Below are positions 10,701-19,559 of a stretch of DNA of 25,007 bases, piece after piece (the stretch's first letter is position 1; the number at the start of each line of letters is the position of its first letter). The stretch comes from Priapulus caudatus (taxonomy: Eukaryota; Priapulida; Priapulimorpha; Priapulimorphida; Priapulidae). The notes below the pieces were generated by a model. That model ran no database searches, was not told the DNA's origin, and saw only the letters and a list, made by a program, of their open reading frames with translations. Location of the stretch: positions 203,293-228,299 of the forward strand of contig NW_014577391.1 of assembly GCF_000485595.1 (NCBI RefSeq), given 5' to 3'. Made by a program: the position numbers and the translations under genes.

Positions 10701-13700
10701 AACCCTAAGCCTAACCTAATCTTAACCTCCATAATGTAAGTATACATGGACCTAAATTAGGATTGACCTCCTGATCAGTTCTCATGTGTGTAGTGTTTTA
10801 TATTGTGCTGATCTTTCCATTATCAGTCACCTGGAAGCAAGAAAGATGGCTGTAAATGGATATCTGCAAGTTCTGAAGAATTTCAAGGTACTTGGCACGA
10901 TTCCAGGCAGTCAGCAAAGTCAGTCGTCCTCATCAGGGAGTTGGTTCAGCCAGGTGAGACATTCCTACCACACTTTCTCTTACCGCGTATTGCAAGCAGC
11001 TGTTGCCACAAATGGGAAGTACTTCTTATGAGAGGAACGATTCTGTATAGCTTATTTGTGAGATTATTTATTAGGTTGATTGATTAATAAGGTTTTTGAA
11101 AAAAAGGCTTCGAAACAGACATTAGAAAATTATTAGACGAGCAGTGCTATAGTGTGCAGGGCTAATGTTTCATATGTTGTATAGATACAAGCGGATGTCC
11201 ACTCACGACCTAACCCAAAGGCAAACGAGGCTCTGTGTCTAGAAATAATCGCCAGTCTGAGAAAGTGCTTCAAACAGCAGGCAGAGATTCGAACACTCCT
11301 CTACGAGGTGAGAAGTTAATGAGAGGCAGGGTTCGATGGCCGTAATTAATGGACAGACTCTACAATGCTAACGAGCGTGTGGTGACTGGGCACCTATAGT
11401 ATACCAATTCACTTGTTTAGTTCAGTTCAGTTTCGGTCAGTAAGTGGGTGGGTATGACTGCATGGGCTAATGGGTGGAAAATGTTTACATGCTAATACGT
11501 GTGCAGATGCTGTGCTGCTAGCTATGCCATGTCACTCAGTCAGTTCATGTTGGCCTGTTGCTCCTCGTGATGTAGGCCATCAACCATGTAAGTTGTGACA
11601 ATTGTCGTCTCTTACAGGGTATCCCGGTCGTTGTGAGCAGCAATGCTGAACTGTGCGGGCCAGCGCTAGAACTGCTACTCACACATCTACGTGCTTACTA
11701 CGTGAGCGGGGACGATGTACTGCCACCCGTCAGTCTGGAACTCTGCGTTGCAACGCAGGGAGATGTCGTCACCTGCAATGAACCCCTGGTCAGTCGAACA
11801 AGTAGTCGTTGTCATCATTATCCTTATAAACATGCTTCATTAAAGTTTTCACCATCATTATCGTCGTCGTCATTGTTATCGTCATCACCATTACCTCACT
11901 GCTATTGTTACACACCATAGCAAGAGTATTCATAAATGTCACAATCATCGCCGTTGGCGTCTTCTTCATTATCATTGGTTGTCATCTGCATCAATAGCAT
12001 ACCATTGGCATCATCACTATCTGATTATCATGATTAGCTGTGGCAGCAGTGCAGTCAACTGGCCTAACCCCCATGCAGCATATGCTCGCTGTTGCAGAAG
12101 CAATGGTGACCATTGCCATCATCGTCATAGCCACAACTGTCATCACCATCACCATCACCATCCCTGTTACCATCACCATGCAACACTATCGCCATGCCCA
12201 TCACCATCTCCAATACCTTTACCATTGGCCAACACACAGCCATGCATGGGAATAGGATGCATAATTGCTCCTATACTGCAATAATGACTAGATGAAAAAA
12301 ATTTGATTAAAAAAAAGACATTGATACCAAACGTGTGTGTAACCGACGGAGCATTTTCGACAGGGTCACTTGCTCGCAAGCATCGTACAAATCCTAGAAA
12401 AGGTTGCAGAGAAAACCTCCAGCGGGGGAGAAGACGATGAAGGTGAACAGACGGACCTGGAAGCGCTGCAGCTAGACTGTGAGGCAGTGCTGAAGTCTCT
12501 ATCCAGCAGAATGGTCAACGCAGAACTGGAGGACTTTGAGCTGGTAAAGTTTCAATGATCGCAGTTGACAAATCCTGGCGTGACACTTTATTCTCATCTT
12601 GGCTAATGTGGCCCAATAGTTTCCTTTGAACATGCTCCTTTCAGTGGTGAATACTATTTGCCTATCAAATCATAGTAAAATATAAGAGGTTATGGTATTT
12701 TGGAAAGTTATGCAATAGATCGAATATACACACAAATGTATTCATGCATATAGATGCAATAACTAACCATGGCCTTTTGATTAGGATGCTAATTAATTTG
12801 TTTTATCTTTACATAATAACAGGACAAGTCTGCTGACTTTAGTACAAACAACACTGTAGGCCTAAAGAACCACATATTCGCAAGTCTGGTGCTGGGAATT
12901 TACGAAGTGTCAATGGAATTCACATTTGTAAGAGGAAAGTACAGGTAGGTTGTTAGATACATACTAGACTAATACTGCATATTGTGTACAAACTGTGATA
13001 GTGAGCAAACATTTGAAACACTTGCATCCTTGCCAAAGTACTGCATCCCAGAAAACATGCTGTGCATCATAAGCAAATACTACTTGCAGCTTCAACGATT
13101 CTTTTATACAGACGTCAAGTGTGCAGTGTTAAAATACATTATTTGTCATTGTGTCTAAAAACAAATTATTTAGTCACTGGCCTGTGCAGTTGCTCCCCGG
13201 TTGACGCCTGTGCCCCGTGTGTTGCAGCCGTGAGTCGTGCGAGATGGTGCTGCAGCTGTACGAATGCTACAGCCGACTGGCAGAGGTGCTGCGGGAGAAA
13301 GGCACCGCAGGAAGGAAGGGCGGCGACGCAGAGAAGAAGGGCCGACCAGCCGCTGCGGTGAAGCCACTTGCCACACCCACCAGCCTGCTAACTCTGCGAT
13401 GCGTTGCCACGATGCTGAATGGTCTATTCTGGTCTGCTCACTATTTATTTCGTTTATTATTATTTTGCTAATTTATGTCCTTACAGCGTTAGGCATTAGT
13501 TAGTTAGTTAACAAGTTACATCAGGGTATGTTTATAGAAATTGTGCTGTGAAAGCACTGATAACATTGTTAATGTCACAGTGATATAATTATTTAGGCTG
13601 GATTGGATTTGCTATTTATGTCGAAATACTTTTATTATTACGTTATCATCATCTTTTGCTCCTCATGTGTGGTTCACGATGTTAATATCCTATTATCCTC

Positions 13701-16700
13701 TCTGAGTGTGTTGTTTGTATTTGCTTACTATGCTATTGTCTCTCTGTTGTTAATGTGTTCTCAATTTCACGTTACACCCACAGCGATGTCAACCCAGCTA
13801 GAGCTGCAGGCCTGGCAGTATTGCGGGGTAATGCTGACTTTGTGCGACACCTGGTCAGTGTATCACTGCAGAAGGGGCAGCATCTAAGCACCACTCTGCA
13901 AGTGAACACGAAACCATCGAAGGAAGATAACACATTCCAATCCTGCTGCAAGATTGCCAAGTTAGTGAACCCTGCTCGGCTTATTCTAATCCGTTTGTTT
14001 AAAAAAATTGTTTACAAAAAATGTGAAAAATTGTACTTACACGTTTTCGTTACACACGTGTGCCCAATTTCATCCCGAAACCATACCCTGATTTCAACCG
14101 AAATAATGCGTTATCTACATCCGCATTTCGGTAAAACAAGCGTTGCAATCGGGTGCACGTTTCAGGTCGCTGCTGACGCATTACACGGACAGTGGTGGCA
14201 CAGCCAGCCAGCGACCACGGCAGCCGGAGAGCGAGAGGCAGAGACGAGCCGTGCTGCTCATGTGCGTGGAGGGGTGCTCTGCCATGATAACTCTCATCAC
14301 GACCTTCTATAAAGACAGAGTGACAGAATTCCTGAACCACATCGGTACGCGTCGGTGTCGCCCGCCGTCAGCACTATTCTCAAAAACGAGATAAATGCGT
14401 TGATGATTGTAATGCAACCGGGCAGCGATTGCTTTGTAATCTCACTGCACTTTGGTTGATGTAATCGATTAACAATAGTTATGGCAGTCGATTTTCCCTC
14501 AGGTCTGTCATGGTTAGTTTGTGTGTTTTTTTTTAGCCGGCGACAGTTCGGCAGGAGACGTTAGTAAAGACGTCCATGTCTATGCACAAATTAAGCGCTT
14601 CCAGAGACTCATGGCAGCTGTACTTGCAACGGACGAAGACAGTAACAGGTGCGTGTTTCACCCGAGGTCACCTTGTTTCAACAGACATAGATGTTATATA
14701 TGATCTTAACATGATTAACATAAAATCTTAACATGAAGTTTAAAATCTTCCAACTTTTAATTGCTTTACTTTTTACTAACGTATACTTCTTTTAAGAAAG
14801 GTAAGTAGTCACTGGCTTGATGTTTTTCAGAATGAAGGAAGTGGTGTATATTGTGAATGTGATTTCGCAACTCGCTACAGAACTGGAAGCTACTGAACAG
14901 CATTATGTACAGGTACAGTATGTTTCTCATCGCTACATATTCTCATTTCACATTTTTAAGTTGTGCTCACAGTTTTAATTATTGAAGAATATACAGTAAA
15001 AGTTAGTTTCTGTTTTGTCGTGAACATGGACTGACTCACTTCACAATGTCTCAATGCTCATCTCGTGCATGATCTAACATGTTTTTTATGTACCACTGAT
15101 CACTGCAATTAATTTTAATTAAATTTAATCGTTTTTATATATTTCATAAATTTGTATATTTATGTGTTATTAATTTTACCACTGATGGTGTAGTAAACAC
15201 CAGTAAACACCTGCATTTAGCATTGTTTCATCATGTGCTTTCCACTGACTGGCAGGCATGTCAGGGAAGCTGCTGGCGCGTGACGTAATCAGGTATAATT
15301 CATTTCTCATTTGGCTTTAGCTTCACAAGTGGGTGCAGCAGGTCTGTCAGGAACGCCAGCTGGAAGACCTAGCAGTCCTCAAGCCTCTACTCGCCTTGCT
15401 GTTCCGCATGACCGGTCGACTGACCAGCGGTGTGGTTCTTGCTCTAGAGCTGGCACAAGACATACATGTGCAGCTGAAGGATATTGACCAGGCAGGTTTT
15501 ATCACGATAAACGAATCTGTATTGGTTCGAATCAAATGTTCTGACGAAACATCAATGAAGAACTTCCTTGTATCTAACCTCAGAGCATCGATTGTTTAGG
15601 TACATAATAAAAAACGTCTGAAGTTGGTGTTGATGCTGAATGGAAATCTTACCATTGTCACATATTATATTGCAATGGCAGAAACCTGAAGTAGAGAGAT
15701 GACTGAAATCTCCAAGTTGCACGTTAAAGTTTCGCTCACCTCTTCAGACTTAACGAACCTCTCCACTCCTGACCGTTACGTCCCAGCCCCCTCCGGAACT
15801 GTGCGTCTCCTCCCACCTCCTGCACTGTACGTTCCCTCCTCCCTACCGCACTATACATACCCTCCTGTACTGTACGTCTCCTCCCCCTTCCACACTTTAT
15901 GTACCCTCCCTCCTGCCCTGTACATCCCCTCCCGCACTATTTCCCTTCTTCCTCCAGCTGACTTGCGTTCTTCTTTGTTGTTTGTAGGCGATCGACGTGA
16001 GAGACGGATCTCATTTTGCGTTCGTCACGCCGCGCACGGCGGCGACGGTGCTAGCCGCGCTGCTGCTGCGCGTCGACAGGATGCTGGAGGATGCGGAGTG
16101 GGTGGTCACTGTTGCCCGCGGCAACGTTGCGCCGTCGGCCGGCGCTCGTGACGCAGGTACGAGAACGAGGAATGTGACCGTAGGTGTCGCGTTTATCACG
16201 TTACTATATATGTATATCTATATATATATATATATATATACATATATATACACTGACGATACTCCCGAAATGCGCTTTGTATAATTCGCACGTGACTTGT
16301 AGGCGTCGCTGCTTCGGCCGCACCCGGATTCAAATAACGTGCCTTCTACGTCTCTTCTTACTTCTTCCTTCGTCTAACTACGTCTCTCTATCTCTCTCTC
16401 TCGGCAGACGTGGACGCAGCGGGCGCGACGCAGCGTGAGGGACGCGAGAAGCACGTCAGTCTGCAACTGGGCAACCTCGTTAACTGCCTGTGCGAGCTGG
16501 TGCAGGCGGCCGTGCCGGGCAGCGCCGGCCAGGACGCGCTCATACGCACCGTCGCCCGCATGTACGCGGCGCTCACCAACTTCACGAAATACGGACGGTC
16601 GCTGCAAACGCACAATTAATGCACGGATGAGTATGCTAGGGATAGGGGAAGGGGCGGTGGTGTATTCCCTTGTACGGGGAGCTGATGATTGGTAAGTGTA

Positions 16701-18820
16701 GTGAGAAATTAGTTGGCACGTTGCGCAGATGATGACTTGATCAGTGATTTGACGCAGTGATTGACGTCTGTGTTAAGAATTTCTTAATTACTTAGCTCCT
16801 CAGACAACATCATAAGATATTTACTCTAGAGGGTACTGCATCCTGATAGATGGAGGAAAGCCGCTAGCTATGCAGATGACATTGATCGATCAATATCTAT
16901 GTTATAGTATAAGTCTATCTTTCTATCTATCTATCTATCTGTCTGTCTATATATATATTATCAGGAGTGTATCAATACATACCTGATACATATTGATACA
17001 CTCCTGATATTATATATATATATATGAATTTGATTGTTTATTAATGTGTAACAGTTTCTTCAATACTGTGGCTACTAGGACTTAGTTCAGAAAACTTGTG
17101 CTTACATACATGTTAACATGAATAACACTAGTGCTAATTTTCATTGCAGTATATCATGCTGTACAAGCAGCACGCTGGACATTTGTGTCCACGCTACGAG
17201 AAGCTTGTTCGACTGTCAGGCACAAATCTCACCAAAAACGTCTACCCAATGATTAACTACATACAGGTGATGAGTTGCAGAAATATGTCTTATGGGTATA
17301 AAGGCAATACAATTCTGGGCAAAATTCCACCGTCTACTGGTGTCGTTGCTTGCTATCTGCCTCTGTGAGGTCTACCAACCCATGCACCAACAGGAATGAA
17401 TGTGGATTGCAGTTCCTGTTACGTCCACGTTTAATGTTTCATCATGTACATTCGAACGGATGGTCCTTTTCGTTTATTTTATTTAACGTACTTCAGACGG
17501 TCCGGTTGGAAAGCATTCAGCAGAAGGCAGCTAAACCCGAAAAGGCTGGAAAGAAGAAGGGTGGAGTTGGAGAGGCAGGTGGCGCTGCTAAATCGGTTGT
17601 TCTCAAGGAGAGCCACACGATACCCAACCTGATATACGCAATAGAGCAATACGAACGATACCTGATCCAGTTGTCTAAGAAGTCGAAGGTAATTGGTATC
17701 ATGTGAATTCGGTTTCTGTATGTGATTACTCTGAATGCAGTGCACACACACATATGTAAAGGCTTCTGCTTGAGGCTTAATTGAATAATTTGTTGTTCGA
17801 TTTATTTAATCTCGTCAATGGTTAACTTTTAACCAAATGTATTAAAGGAGAGGTGTGCGAGTTGGCACTTACAACCTGGCATGCTGCACCAACTACTGGT
17901 TTATTATGGGTCCCTAGTTAGTTTTACCCAGGAAAAAGACTAGAAATGAGAGACAGCACCACCTGTTATAATTGTGCGCTTCTGATTATTGGAAATCCTC
18001 CAATTTAGATTGAATTAAGTCGAAGGTTAATGAACCTCGTTAAGAGAGTTGAGTTTTCTCAGTGAAACGATTTCCGACATGCCTTCTTTAACCCCCATTG
18101 GCCCGTTTAACATCTGATTTATGGATTTATATACTTCTTACAGGTTAATCTGATGGAGCACATGAAGGCTAGCACAGCAAGAGACTTCAGGATTGATGCA
18201 AGCGCTGTGCAAGCTGCCCTGGAGGATCAATCTGACGATGATGATGAAAATGATGATGATAATGATGACGACGCCAACAATGTTAATGTGCGTATTACAA
18301 TCCTCGTCGCTGTCAGATTTCAAAAAGTTGCAACCACATTTCAAGCTATGCTTTGACCAATGACTGAAATATATATGCAATGAATTACATGATGTATGCA
18401 TCAAAATATGAACACATAAAATTGCTTGTGTAAAAATCGGTGTCTAAATACTTATTTGTGCCTAACCTTACAATGGTTTCTAAATATGCATGTGTAAGCA
18501 TGCCTATGAAATAATATGGTTATTGTAATCTCATTTTCGTCACCCTACCGTAGCAGTTTTGAATATTTATAGTGACCTTTGATTATTTATAAAATTTGGG
18601 GAAAACTCTGTTTCAATTACAACCAATCTGTAAGACGAATCAGAACTGGGTGAATAATGAGATACATGTGTGCTGACTTTAGGTGGCGGTGGAGCAGCAG
18701 GATGTAATGGAAGGGGAGGAACAGGTACAGGAGCCGCCAGCTAAGAGACCATGCCCAGAAAAGTCACAGCCTGAACCTCCAAGCAAGAAAGCAAGTAAAC
18801 TGAGCAAACGAAAGAAGTAA
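4620..18820 (+). CDS. FANCI: Fanconi anaemia group I protein, complete 30-exon gene
   Basis: FANCI pairs with FANCD2; mono-ubiquitination of the pair by the Fanconi core complex clamps it on DNA to direct interstrand-crosslink repair in the nucleus. Thirty coding exons join in frame to about 1396 residues (human FANCI is 1328) and are collinear with the vertebrate protein from end to end. Diagnostic blocks include [17 protein letters not shown] (exon 5), [10 protein letters not shown] (exon 13) and [20 protein letters not shown] (exon 28). The ubiquitin-acceptor lysine of human FANCI (K523, in LDARK) corresponds to K539 in LEARK. Three SQ sites (S561, S564, S574) match the human ATR phosphorylation cluster. 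The C-terminus has an acidic run (exon 29) and a basic, NLS-like end ([11 protein letters not shown]). The ATG is fixed by an in-frame TAA directly upstream. Oddities: GC donors after exons 9 and 24, and no GT after exon 26. Spans introns. Confidence 0.97.
4870..4945 (+). CDS. FANCI: FANCI coding exon 2
   Basis: Residues 32–57, including [12 protein letters not shown], equivalent to human AGALLRAIFKG. Acceptor CATAG, donor GTATAA, phase 1. Confidence 0.9.
5248..5378 (+). CDS. FANCI: FANCI coding exon 3
   Basis: Residues 57–100, ending [12 protein letters not shown], matching human IASEIIGLLMLE. Acceptor TTTTCAG, donor GTGTTT, phase 0. Confidence 0.92.
5978..6075 (+). CDS. FANCI: FANCI coding exon 4
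   Basis: Residues 101–133, with [13 protein letters not shown] aligned to human LLVELANEFISAV. A second AG at 5992–5993 would break frame, so the upstream acceptor is used. Donor GTACGT, phase 2. Confidence 0.9.
6300..6780. other. Compositionally distinct insert in FANCI intron 4
   Basis: This stretch is more CpG-rich than the rest of the intron and carries overlapping small open frames on both strands. None matches a protein I know. It may be a decayed fragment of a transposable element, but I see no termini or target-site duplication. Confidence 0.3.
6849..7016 (+). CDS. FANCI: FANCI coding exon 5
   Basis: Residues 133–189. Contains LFPKLLSSI and [20 protein letters not shown], strongly conserved with human [20 protein letters not shown]. 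Donor GTAAGA, phase 2. Confidence 0.95.
7081..7211 (+). repeat. 30-bp tandem repeat filling FANCI intron 5
   Basis: Five units begin at 7081, 7111, 7141, 7171 and 7201 with exactly 30-base spacing; each starts GCTATTRTYA or a close variant. They make up most of this 213-bp intron. Several units contain GTAAG-like donors and TTAG/TCAG acceptor-like sites, and the last unit sits just upstream of the true acceptor. Confidence 0.85.
7230..7353 (+). CDS. FANCI: FANCI coding exon 6
   Basis: Residues 189–230, with [14 protein letters not shown] matching human IPPLVYQLLVLSSK. Acceptor TTTCAG, donor GTAGGC, phase 0. Confidence 0.95.
7601..7680 (+). CDS. FANCI: FANCI coding exon 7
   Basis: Residues 231–257, with [13 protein letters not shown] matching human LEGIIAFFSALDK. 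Acceptor TTTCAG, donor GTACTG, phase 2. Confidence 0.93.
7969..8104 (+). CDS. FANCI: FANCI coding exon 8
   Basis: Residues 257–302, with [20 protein letters not shown] aligned to human [20 protein letters not shown]. Acceptor AAGCAG, donor GTATAA, phase 0. Confidence 0.94.
8416..8505 (+). CDS. FANCI: FANCI coding exon 9 (GC donor)
   Basis: Residues 303–332, ending IHRFEDQ. The gap-free join to [15 protein letters not shown] (human FQDQVLDLLKTSVVKSFKD) puts the donor at CAG|GCACGT, a GC–AG intron. The GT four bases downstream would shift the frame. Confidence 0.88.
8721..8857 (+). CDS. FANCI: FANCI coding exon 10
   Basis: Residues 333–378, [15 protein letters not shown] onward. Acceptor TTGGTAG, donor GTGTGC, phase 2. 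Confidence 0.9.
9153..9259 (+). CDS. FANCI: FANCI coding exon 11
   Basis: Residues 378–414, with [20 protein letters not shown] matching human [20 protein letters not shown]. Acceptor CTTCAG, donor GTACGA, phase 1. Confidence 0.95.
9327..9428. mobile_element. Short hAT-like MITE G in FANCI intron 11
   Basis: A 102-bp element with inverted ends CAGGGGAGAATAATGACAAA / TTTGTCATTATTTACCCCTG, flanked by ATAGAAT (9320–9326 and 9429–9435), or eight bases with one mismatch. CAGGGG ends and a 7–8-bp duplication fit the hAT superfamily. The interior is AT-rich and non-coding. Confidence 0.75.
9470..9625 (+). CDS. FANCI: FANCI coding exon 12
   Basis: Residues 414–466, with [17 protein letters not shown] and [16 protein letters not shown], both highly conserved. 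Acceptor ATTCAG, donor GTGAGT, phase 1. Confidence 0.95.
10022..10223 (+). CDS. FANCI: FANCI coding exon 13
   Basis: Residues 466–533, with [20 protein letters not shown] and [20 protein letters not shown]. Acceptor TTGCAG, donor GTAATC, phase 2. Confidence 0.95.
10636..10731 (+). repeat. Degenerate CCCTAA tract in FANCI intron 13
   Basis: A run of diverged CCCTAA-type hexamers (CTAACCCTACG, CCATAACCCTAATCG and similar). It is an old interstitial telomeric-type repeat. Unlike the other tracts in this window, I see no flanking inverted repeat. Confidence 0.7.
10827..10953 (+). CDS. FANCI: FANCI coding exon 14 (ubiquitination and phosphorylation sites)
   Basis: Residues 533–575. [19 protein letters not shown] carries K539, the counterpart of the mono-ubiquitinated human K523. 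It is followed by SQ at 561, 564 and 574, the counterparts of the human S/TQ cluster (556, 559, 565). Donor GTGAGA, phase 0. Confidence 0.95.
11185..11307 (+). CDS. FANCI: FANCI coding exon 15
   Basis: Residues 576–616, with [20 protein letters not shown] aligned to human [20 protein letters not shown]. Acceptor TATAG, donor GTGAGA, phase 0. Confidence 0.94.
11618..11788 (+). CDS. FANCI: FANCI coding exon 16
   Basis: Residues 617–673, with [20 protein letters not shown] aligned to human [20 protein letters not shown]. Acceptor TTACAG, donor GTCAGT, phase 0. Confidence 0.94.
11805..12225 (+). repeat. Imperfect ATC/CAT trinucleotide-rich tract in FANCI intron 16
   Basis: Degenerate CATCAT/ATCACC/ATCGTC triplets cover much of the intron and generate spurious His-rich open frames on plus and Met-rich ones on minus. 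It is an old, interrupted microsatellite. Confidence 0.75.
12364..12543 (+). CDS. FANCI: FANCI coding exon 17
   Basis: Residues 674–733. An acidic linker ([10 protein letters not shown]) is followed by [14 protein letters not shown], matching human TNRMIKSELEDFEL. Acceptor GACAG, donor GTAAAG, phase 0. Confidence 0.94.
12823..12944 (+). CDS. FANCI: FANCI coding exon 18
   Basis: Residues 734–774, starting [20 protein letters not shown], matching human [20 protein letters not shown]. Donor GTAGGT, phase 2. Confidence 0.95.
13228..13431 (+). CDS. FANCI: FANCI coding exon 19
   Basis: Residues 774–842. Contains [19 protein letters not shown], then a G/K/A-rich low-complexity linker, then TMLNGLF. 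Acceptor TTGCAG, donor GTCTGC, phase 2. Confidence 0.92.
13784..13960 (+). CDS. FANCI: FANCI coding exon 20
   Basis: Residues 842–901, with [20 protein letters not shown] aligned to human LSVLRSSNEFMRYAVNVALQ. Acceptor CACAG, donor GTTAGT, phase 2. Confidence 0.92.
14166..14344 (+). CDS. FANCI: FANCI coding exon 21
   Basis: Residues 901–961, with [20 protein letters not shown] and [10 protein letters not shown] aligned to the human LLCLEGLQKIF region. Acceptor TTTCAG, donor GTACGC, phase 1. Confidence 0.9.
14537..14648 (+). CDS. FANCI: FANCI coding exon 22
   Basis: Residues 961–998, with [13 protein letters not shown] matching human QIRQFQRSLLNLL. Acceptor TTTTAG, donor GTGCGT, phase 2. Confidence 0.92.
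14831..14912 (+). CDS. FANCI: FANCI coding exon 23
   Basis: Residues 998–1025, [19 protein letters not shown] onward. Acceptor TTTTTCAG, donor GTACAG, phase 0. Confidence 0.9.
15321..15491 (+). CDS. FANCI: FANCI coding exon 24 (GC donor)
   Basis: Residues 1026–1082, ending [14 protein letters not shown]. The gap-free join to [17 protein letters not shown] (human [21 protein letters not shown]) places the donor at CAG|GCAGGT, a second GC–AG intron. Using GT four bases later would shift the frame. Confidence 0.88.
15765..15955 (+). repeat. Pyrimidine-rich imperfect minisatellite in FANCI intron 24
   Basis: Alternating blocks of CTCCTCCC-type pyrimidines and CACTGTACGT-like spacers, roughly 25–30 bases per unit. 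It ends close to the exon 25 acceptor and so may extend its polypyrimidine tract. It lies in one of the two GC–AG introns. Confidence 0.65.
15988..16156 (+). CDS. FANCI: FANCI coding exon 25
   Basis: Residues 1083–1139, with [18 protein letters not shown] aligned to human QAEKVLEEVDWLITKLKG. It is clearly GC-rich. Acceptor TTGTAG, donor GTACGA, phase 1. Confidence 0.92.
16201..16253. repeat. (TA)n microsatellite in FANCI intron 25
   Basis: TATATATG/TATC variants surround a central pure TA run. Confidence 0.9.
16408..16592 (+). CDS. FANCI: FANCI coding exon 26 (no GT donor)
   Basis: Residues 1139–1200, with [20 protein letters not shown] and ending [11 protein letters not shown]. Frame and homology (human MYTTLTALVRYYLQVC against [17 protein letters not shown]) require the exon to end at TAC, but the next bases are GGACGG, with no GT or GC. 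The nearest GT, five bases on, would shift the frame. See findings. Confidence 0.85.
16917..16959. repeat. (CTAT)n/(TA)n microsatellite in FANCI intron 26
   Basis: CTAT tetranucleotides grade into CTGT and then TA repeats, abutting the foldback that follows. Confidence 0.85.
16949..17022. mobile_element. AT-rich foldback J in FANCI intron 26
   Basis: A palindrome with arms ATCAGGAGTGTATCAATA (16960–16977) and its exact reverse complement (16991–17008), extended by TA runs on both sides. The terminal motif TATCAGGAGT recurs in the foldback at 23996–24069, so the two probably belong to one family. Confidence 0.65.
17150..17266 (+). CDS. FANCI: FANCI coding exon 27
   Basis: Residues 1201–1239, with [20 protein letters not shown] aligned to human [20 protein letters not shown]. 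Acceptor ATTGCAG, donor GTGATG, phase 0. An in-frame TAA 13 bases before the exon excludes an earlier acceptor. Confidence 0.93.
17497..17688 (+). CDS. FANCI: FANCI coding exon 28
   Basis: Residues 1240–1303. A lysine/glycine-rich linker is followed by [20 protein letters not shown], nearly identical to human [20 protein letters not shown]. Acceptor TTCAG, donor GTAATT, phase 0. Confidence 0.96.
18144..18287 (+). CDS. FANCI: FANCI coding exon 29
   Basis: Residues 1304–1351, with [17 protein letters not shown] matching human VNLMQHMKLSTSRDFKI. A GAT/AAT codon run then encodes an acidic Asp/Asn tract, a short coding microsatellite. Donor GTGCGT, phase 0. Confidence 0.94.
18683..18820 (+). CDS. 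FANCI: FANCI coding exon 30, with stop
   Basis: Residues 1352–1396 and TAA. Rich in E, P and K, ending [11 protein letters not shown], a basic nuclear-localisation-like tail as in human FANCI. Acceptor CTTTAG. Confidence 0.9.
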   Translation: MAVEQQDVMEGEEQVQEPPAKRPCPEKSQPEPPSKKASKLSKRKK

Positions 18821-19049
18821 GAAGTTTCGGGAAAGAGTTTGTTGTGCTGTTTGTCGAAACTTCTAAAGTGATTTACACTTGTGCTTATATCAGATACTAG
18901 TAGTATGGGATATATATTCTCCACAAGGCGTATAGAACTTATTTGACACCATTGTAAGAATGGTAGAGTTCTACAGTGTATATTGTACATATATATGACA
19001 CTTACTTATTACATAAAATATAGTGATTTTTACCAAATAATATACAGGC

Positions 19050-19055
19050 TTTATT
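19050..19055 (-). terminator. Candidate TM2D2 poly(A) signal (AATAAA)
   Basis: The minus strand reads AATAAA about 410 bases after the TM2D2 stop. With the plus-strand signal at 19074 this would make the two transcripts overlap at their 3' ends. Confidence 0.45.
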
Positions 19056-19073
19056 TAAATTAATCTTCTTCAT

Positions 19074-19079
19074 ATTAAA
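19074..19079 (+). terminator. Candidate FANCI poly(A) signal (ATTAAA)
   Basis: The common variant ATTAAA lies 254 bases after the FANCI stop. No perfect AATAAA was found nearer on the plus strand. Confidence 0.4.
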
Positions 19080-19464
19080 GTATTTAAATAATTTACATCG
19101 TCATATTTACAGTTTTCATCCTATTTACACATCTAATTACACTTTCACAATTTTAGACTTGCAAATACAGATTACTTGATATATTTGCTATCTATGACTT
19201 CTAGTATTAATGCACGGGGGTATTAATACTGTACAGTATTAATACACTGTCATTGCTACTAATTTATCAGAAATTGATGACAAATTCTCATAACGGTTTG
19301 CTGCCACACTGATATCTCATTTTTTGCAACAGCAAAACGGCTGCAATAGTAAGTGGTTTTTTTTAAATTCAAGTAAGAGCCAATAGATTGACGTCATGGA
19401 AATTTAAAGTTAACTACACAAGTGCGTGGGCGTATGTCAAAAGACAGATTTGAAAAACGAGGAC

Positions 19465-19559
19465 TCAATAGTACGGGTGCCAGTTGCTATCATCCGCTGG
19501 TAGAAGGCCTCCTGTTATTAACAATACAATGTCAACTATCCACCAAATTCCAAGTCCTC
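19465..19559 (-). CDS. TM2D2: TM2D2 coding exon 5, with stop
   Basis: Residues 173–203 and [23 protein letters not shown], the second TM2 helix, matching human [20 protein letters not shown]. Acceptor TTTCTAG. Confidence 0.95.

Larger units (their letters stand above)
18821..19464. other. Tail-to-tail intergenic region (3' UTRs of FANCI and TM2D2)
   Basis: Only 644 bp separate the two stop codons. The region is AT-rich and holds candidate poly(A) signals for both genes. No other gene is seen. Confidence 0.75.

Noticed and set aside
11805-12284. His-rich and Met-rich open frames
   Set aside because: They are translations of an imperfect ATC/CAT repeat inside FANCI intron 16.
4620-18820. FANCI as a pseudogene because of the missing GT at exon 26
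   Set aside because: All 30 exons are open, every other junction keeps phase, and conserved blocks including the ubiquitin lysine are intact. A sequence error or splice oddity is more likely than decay.
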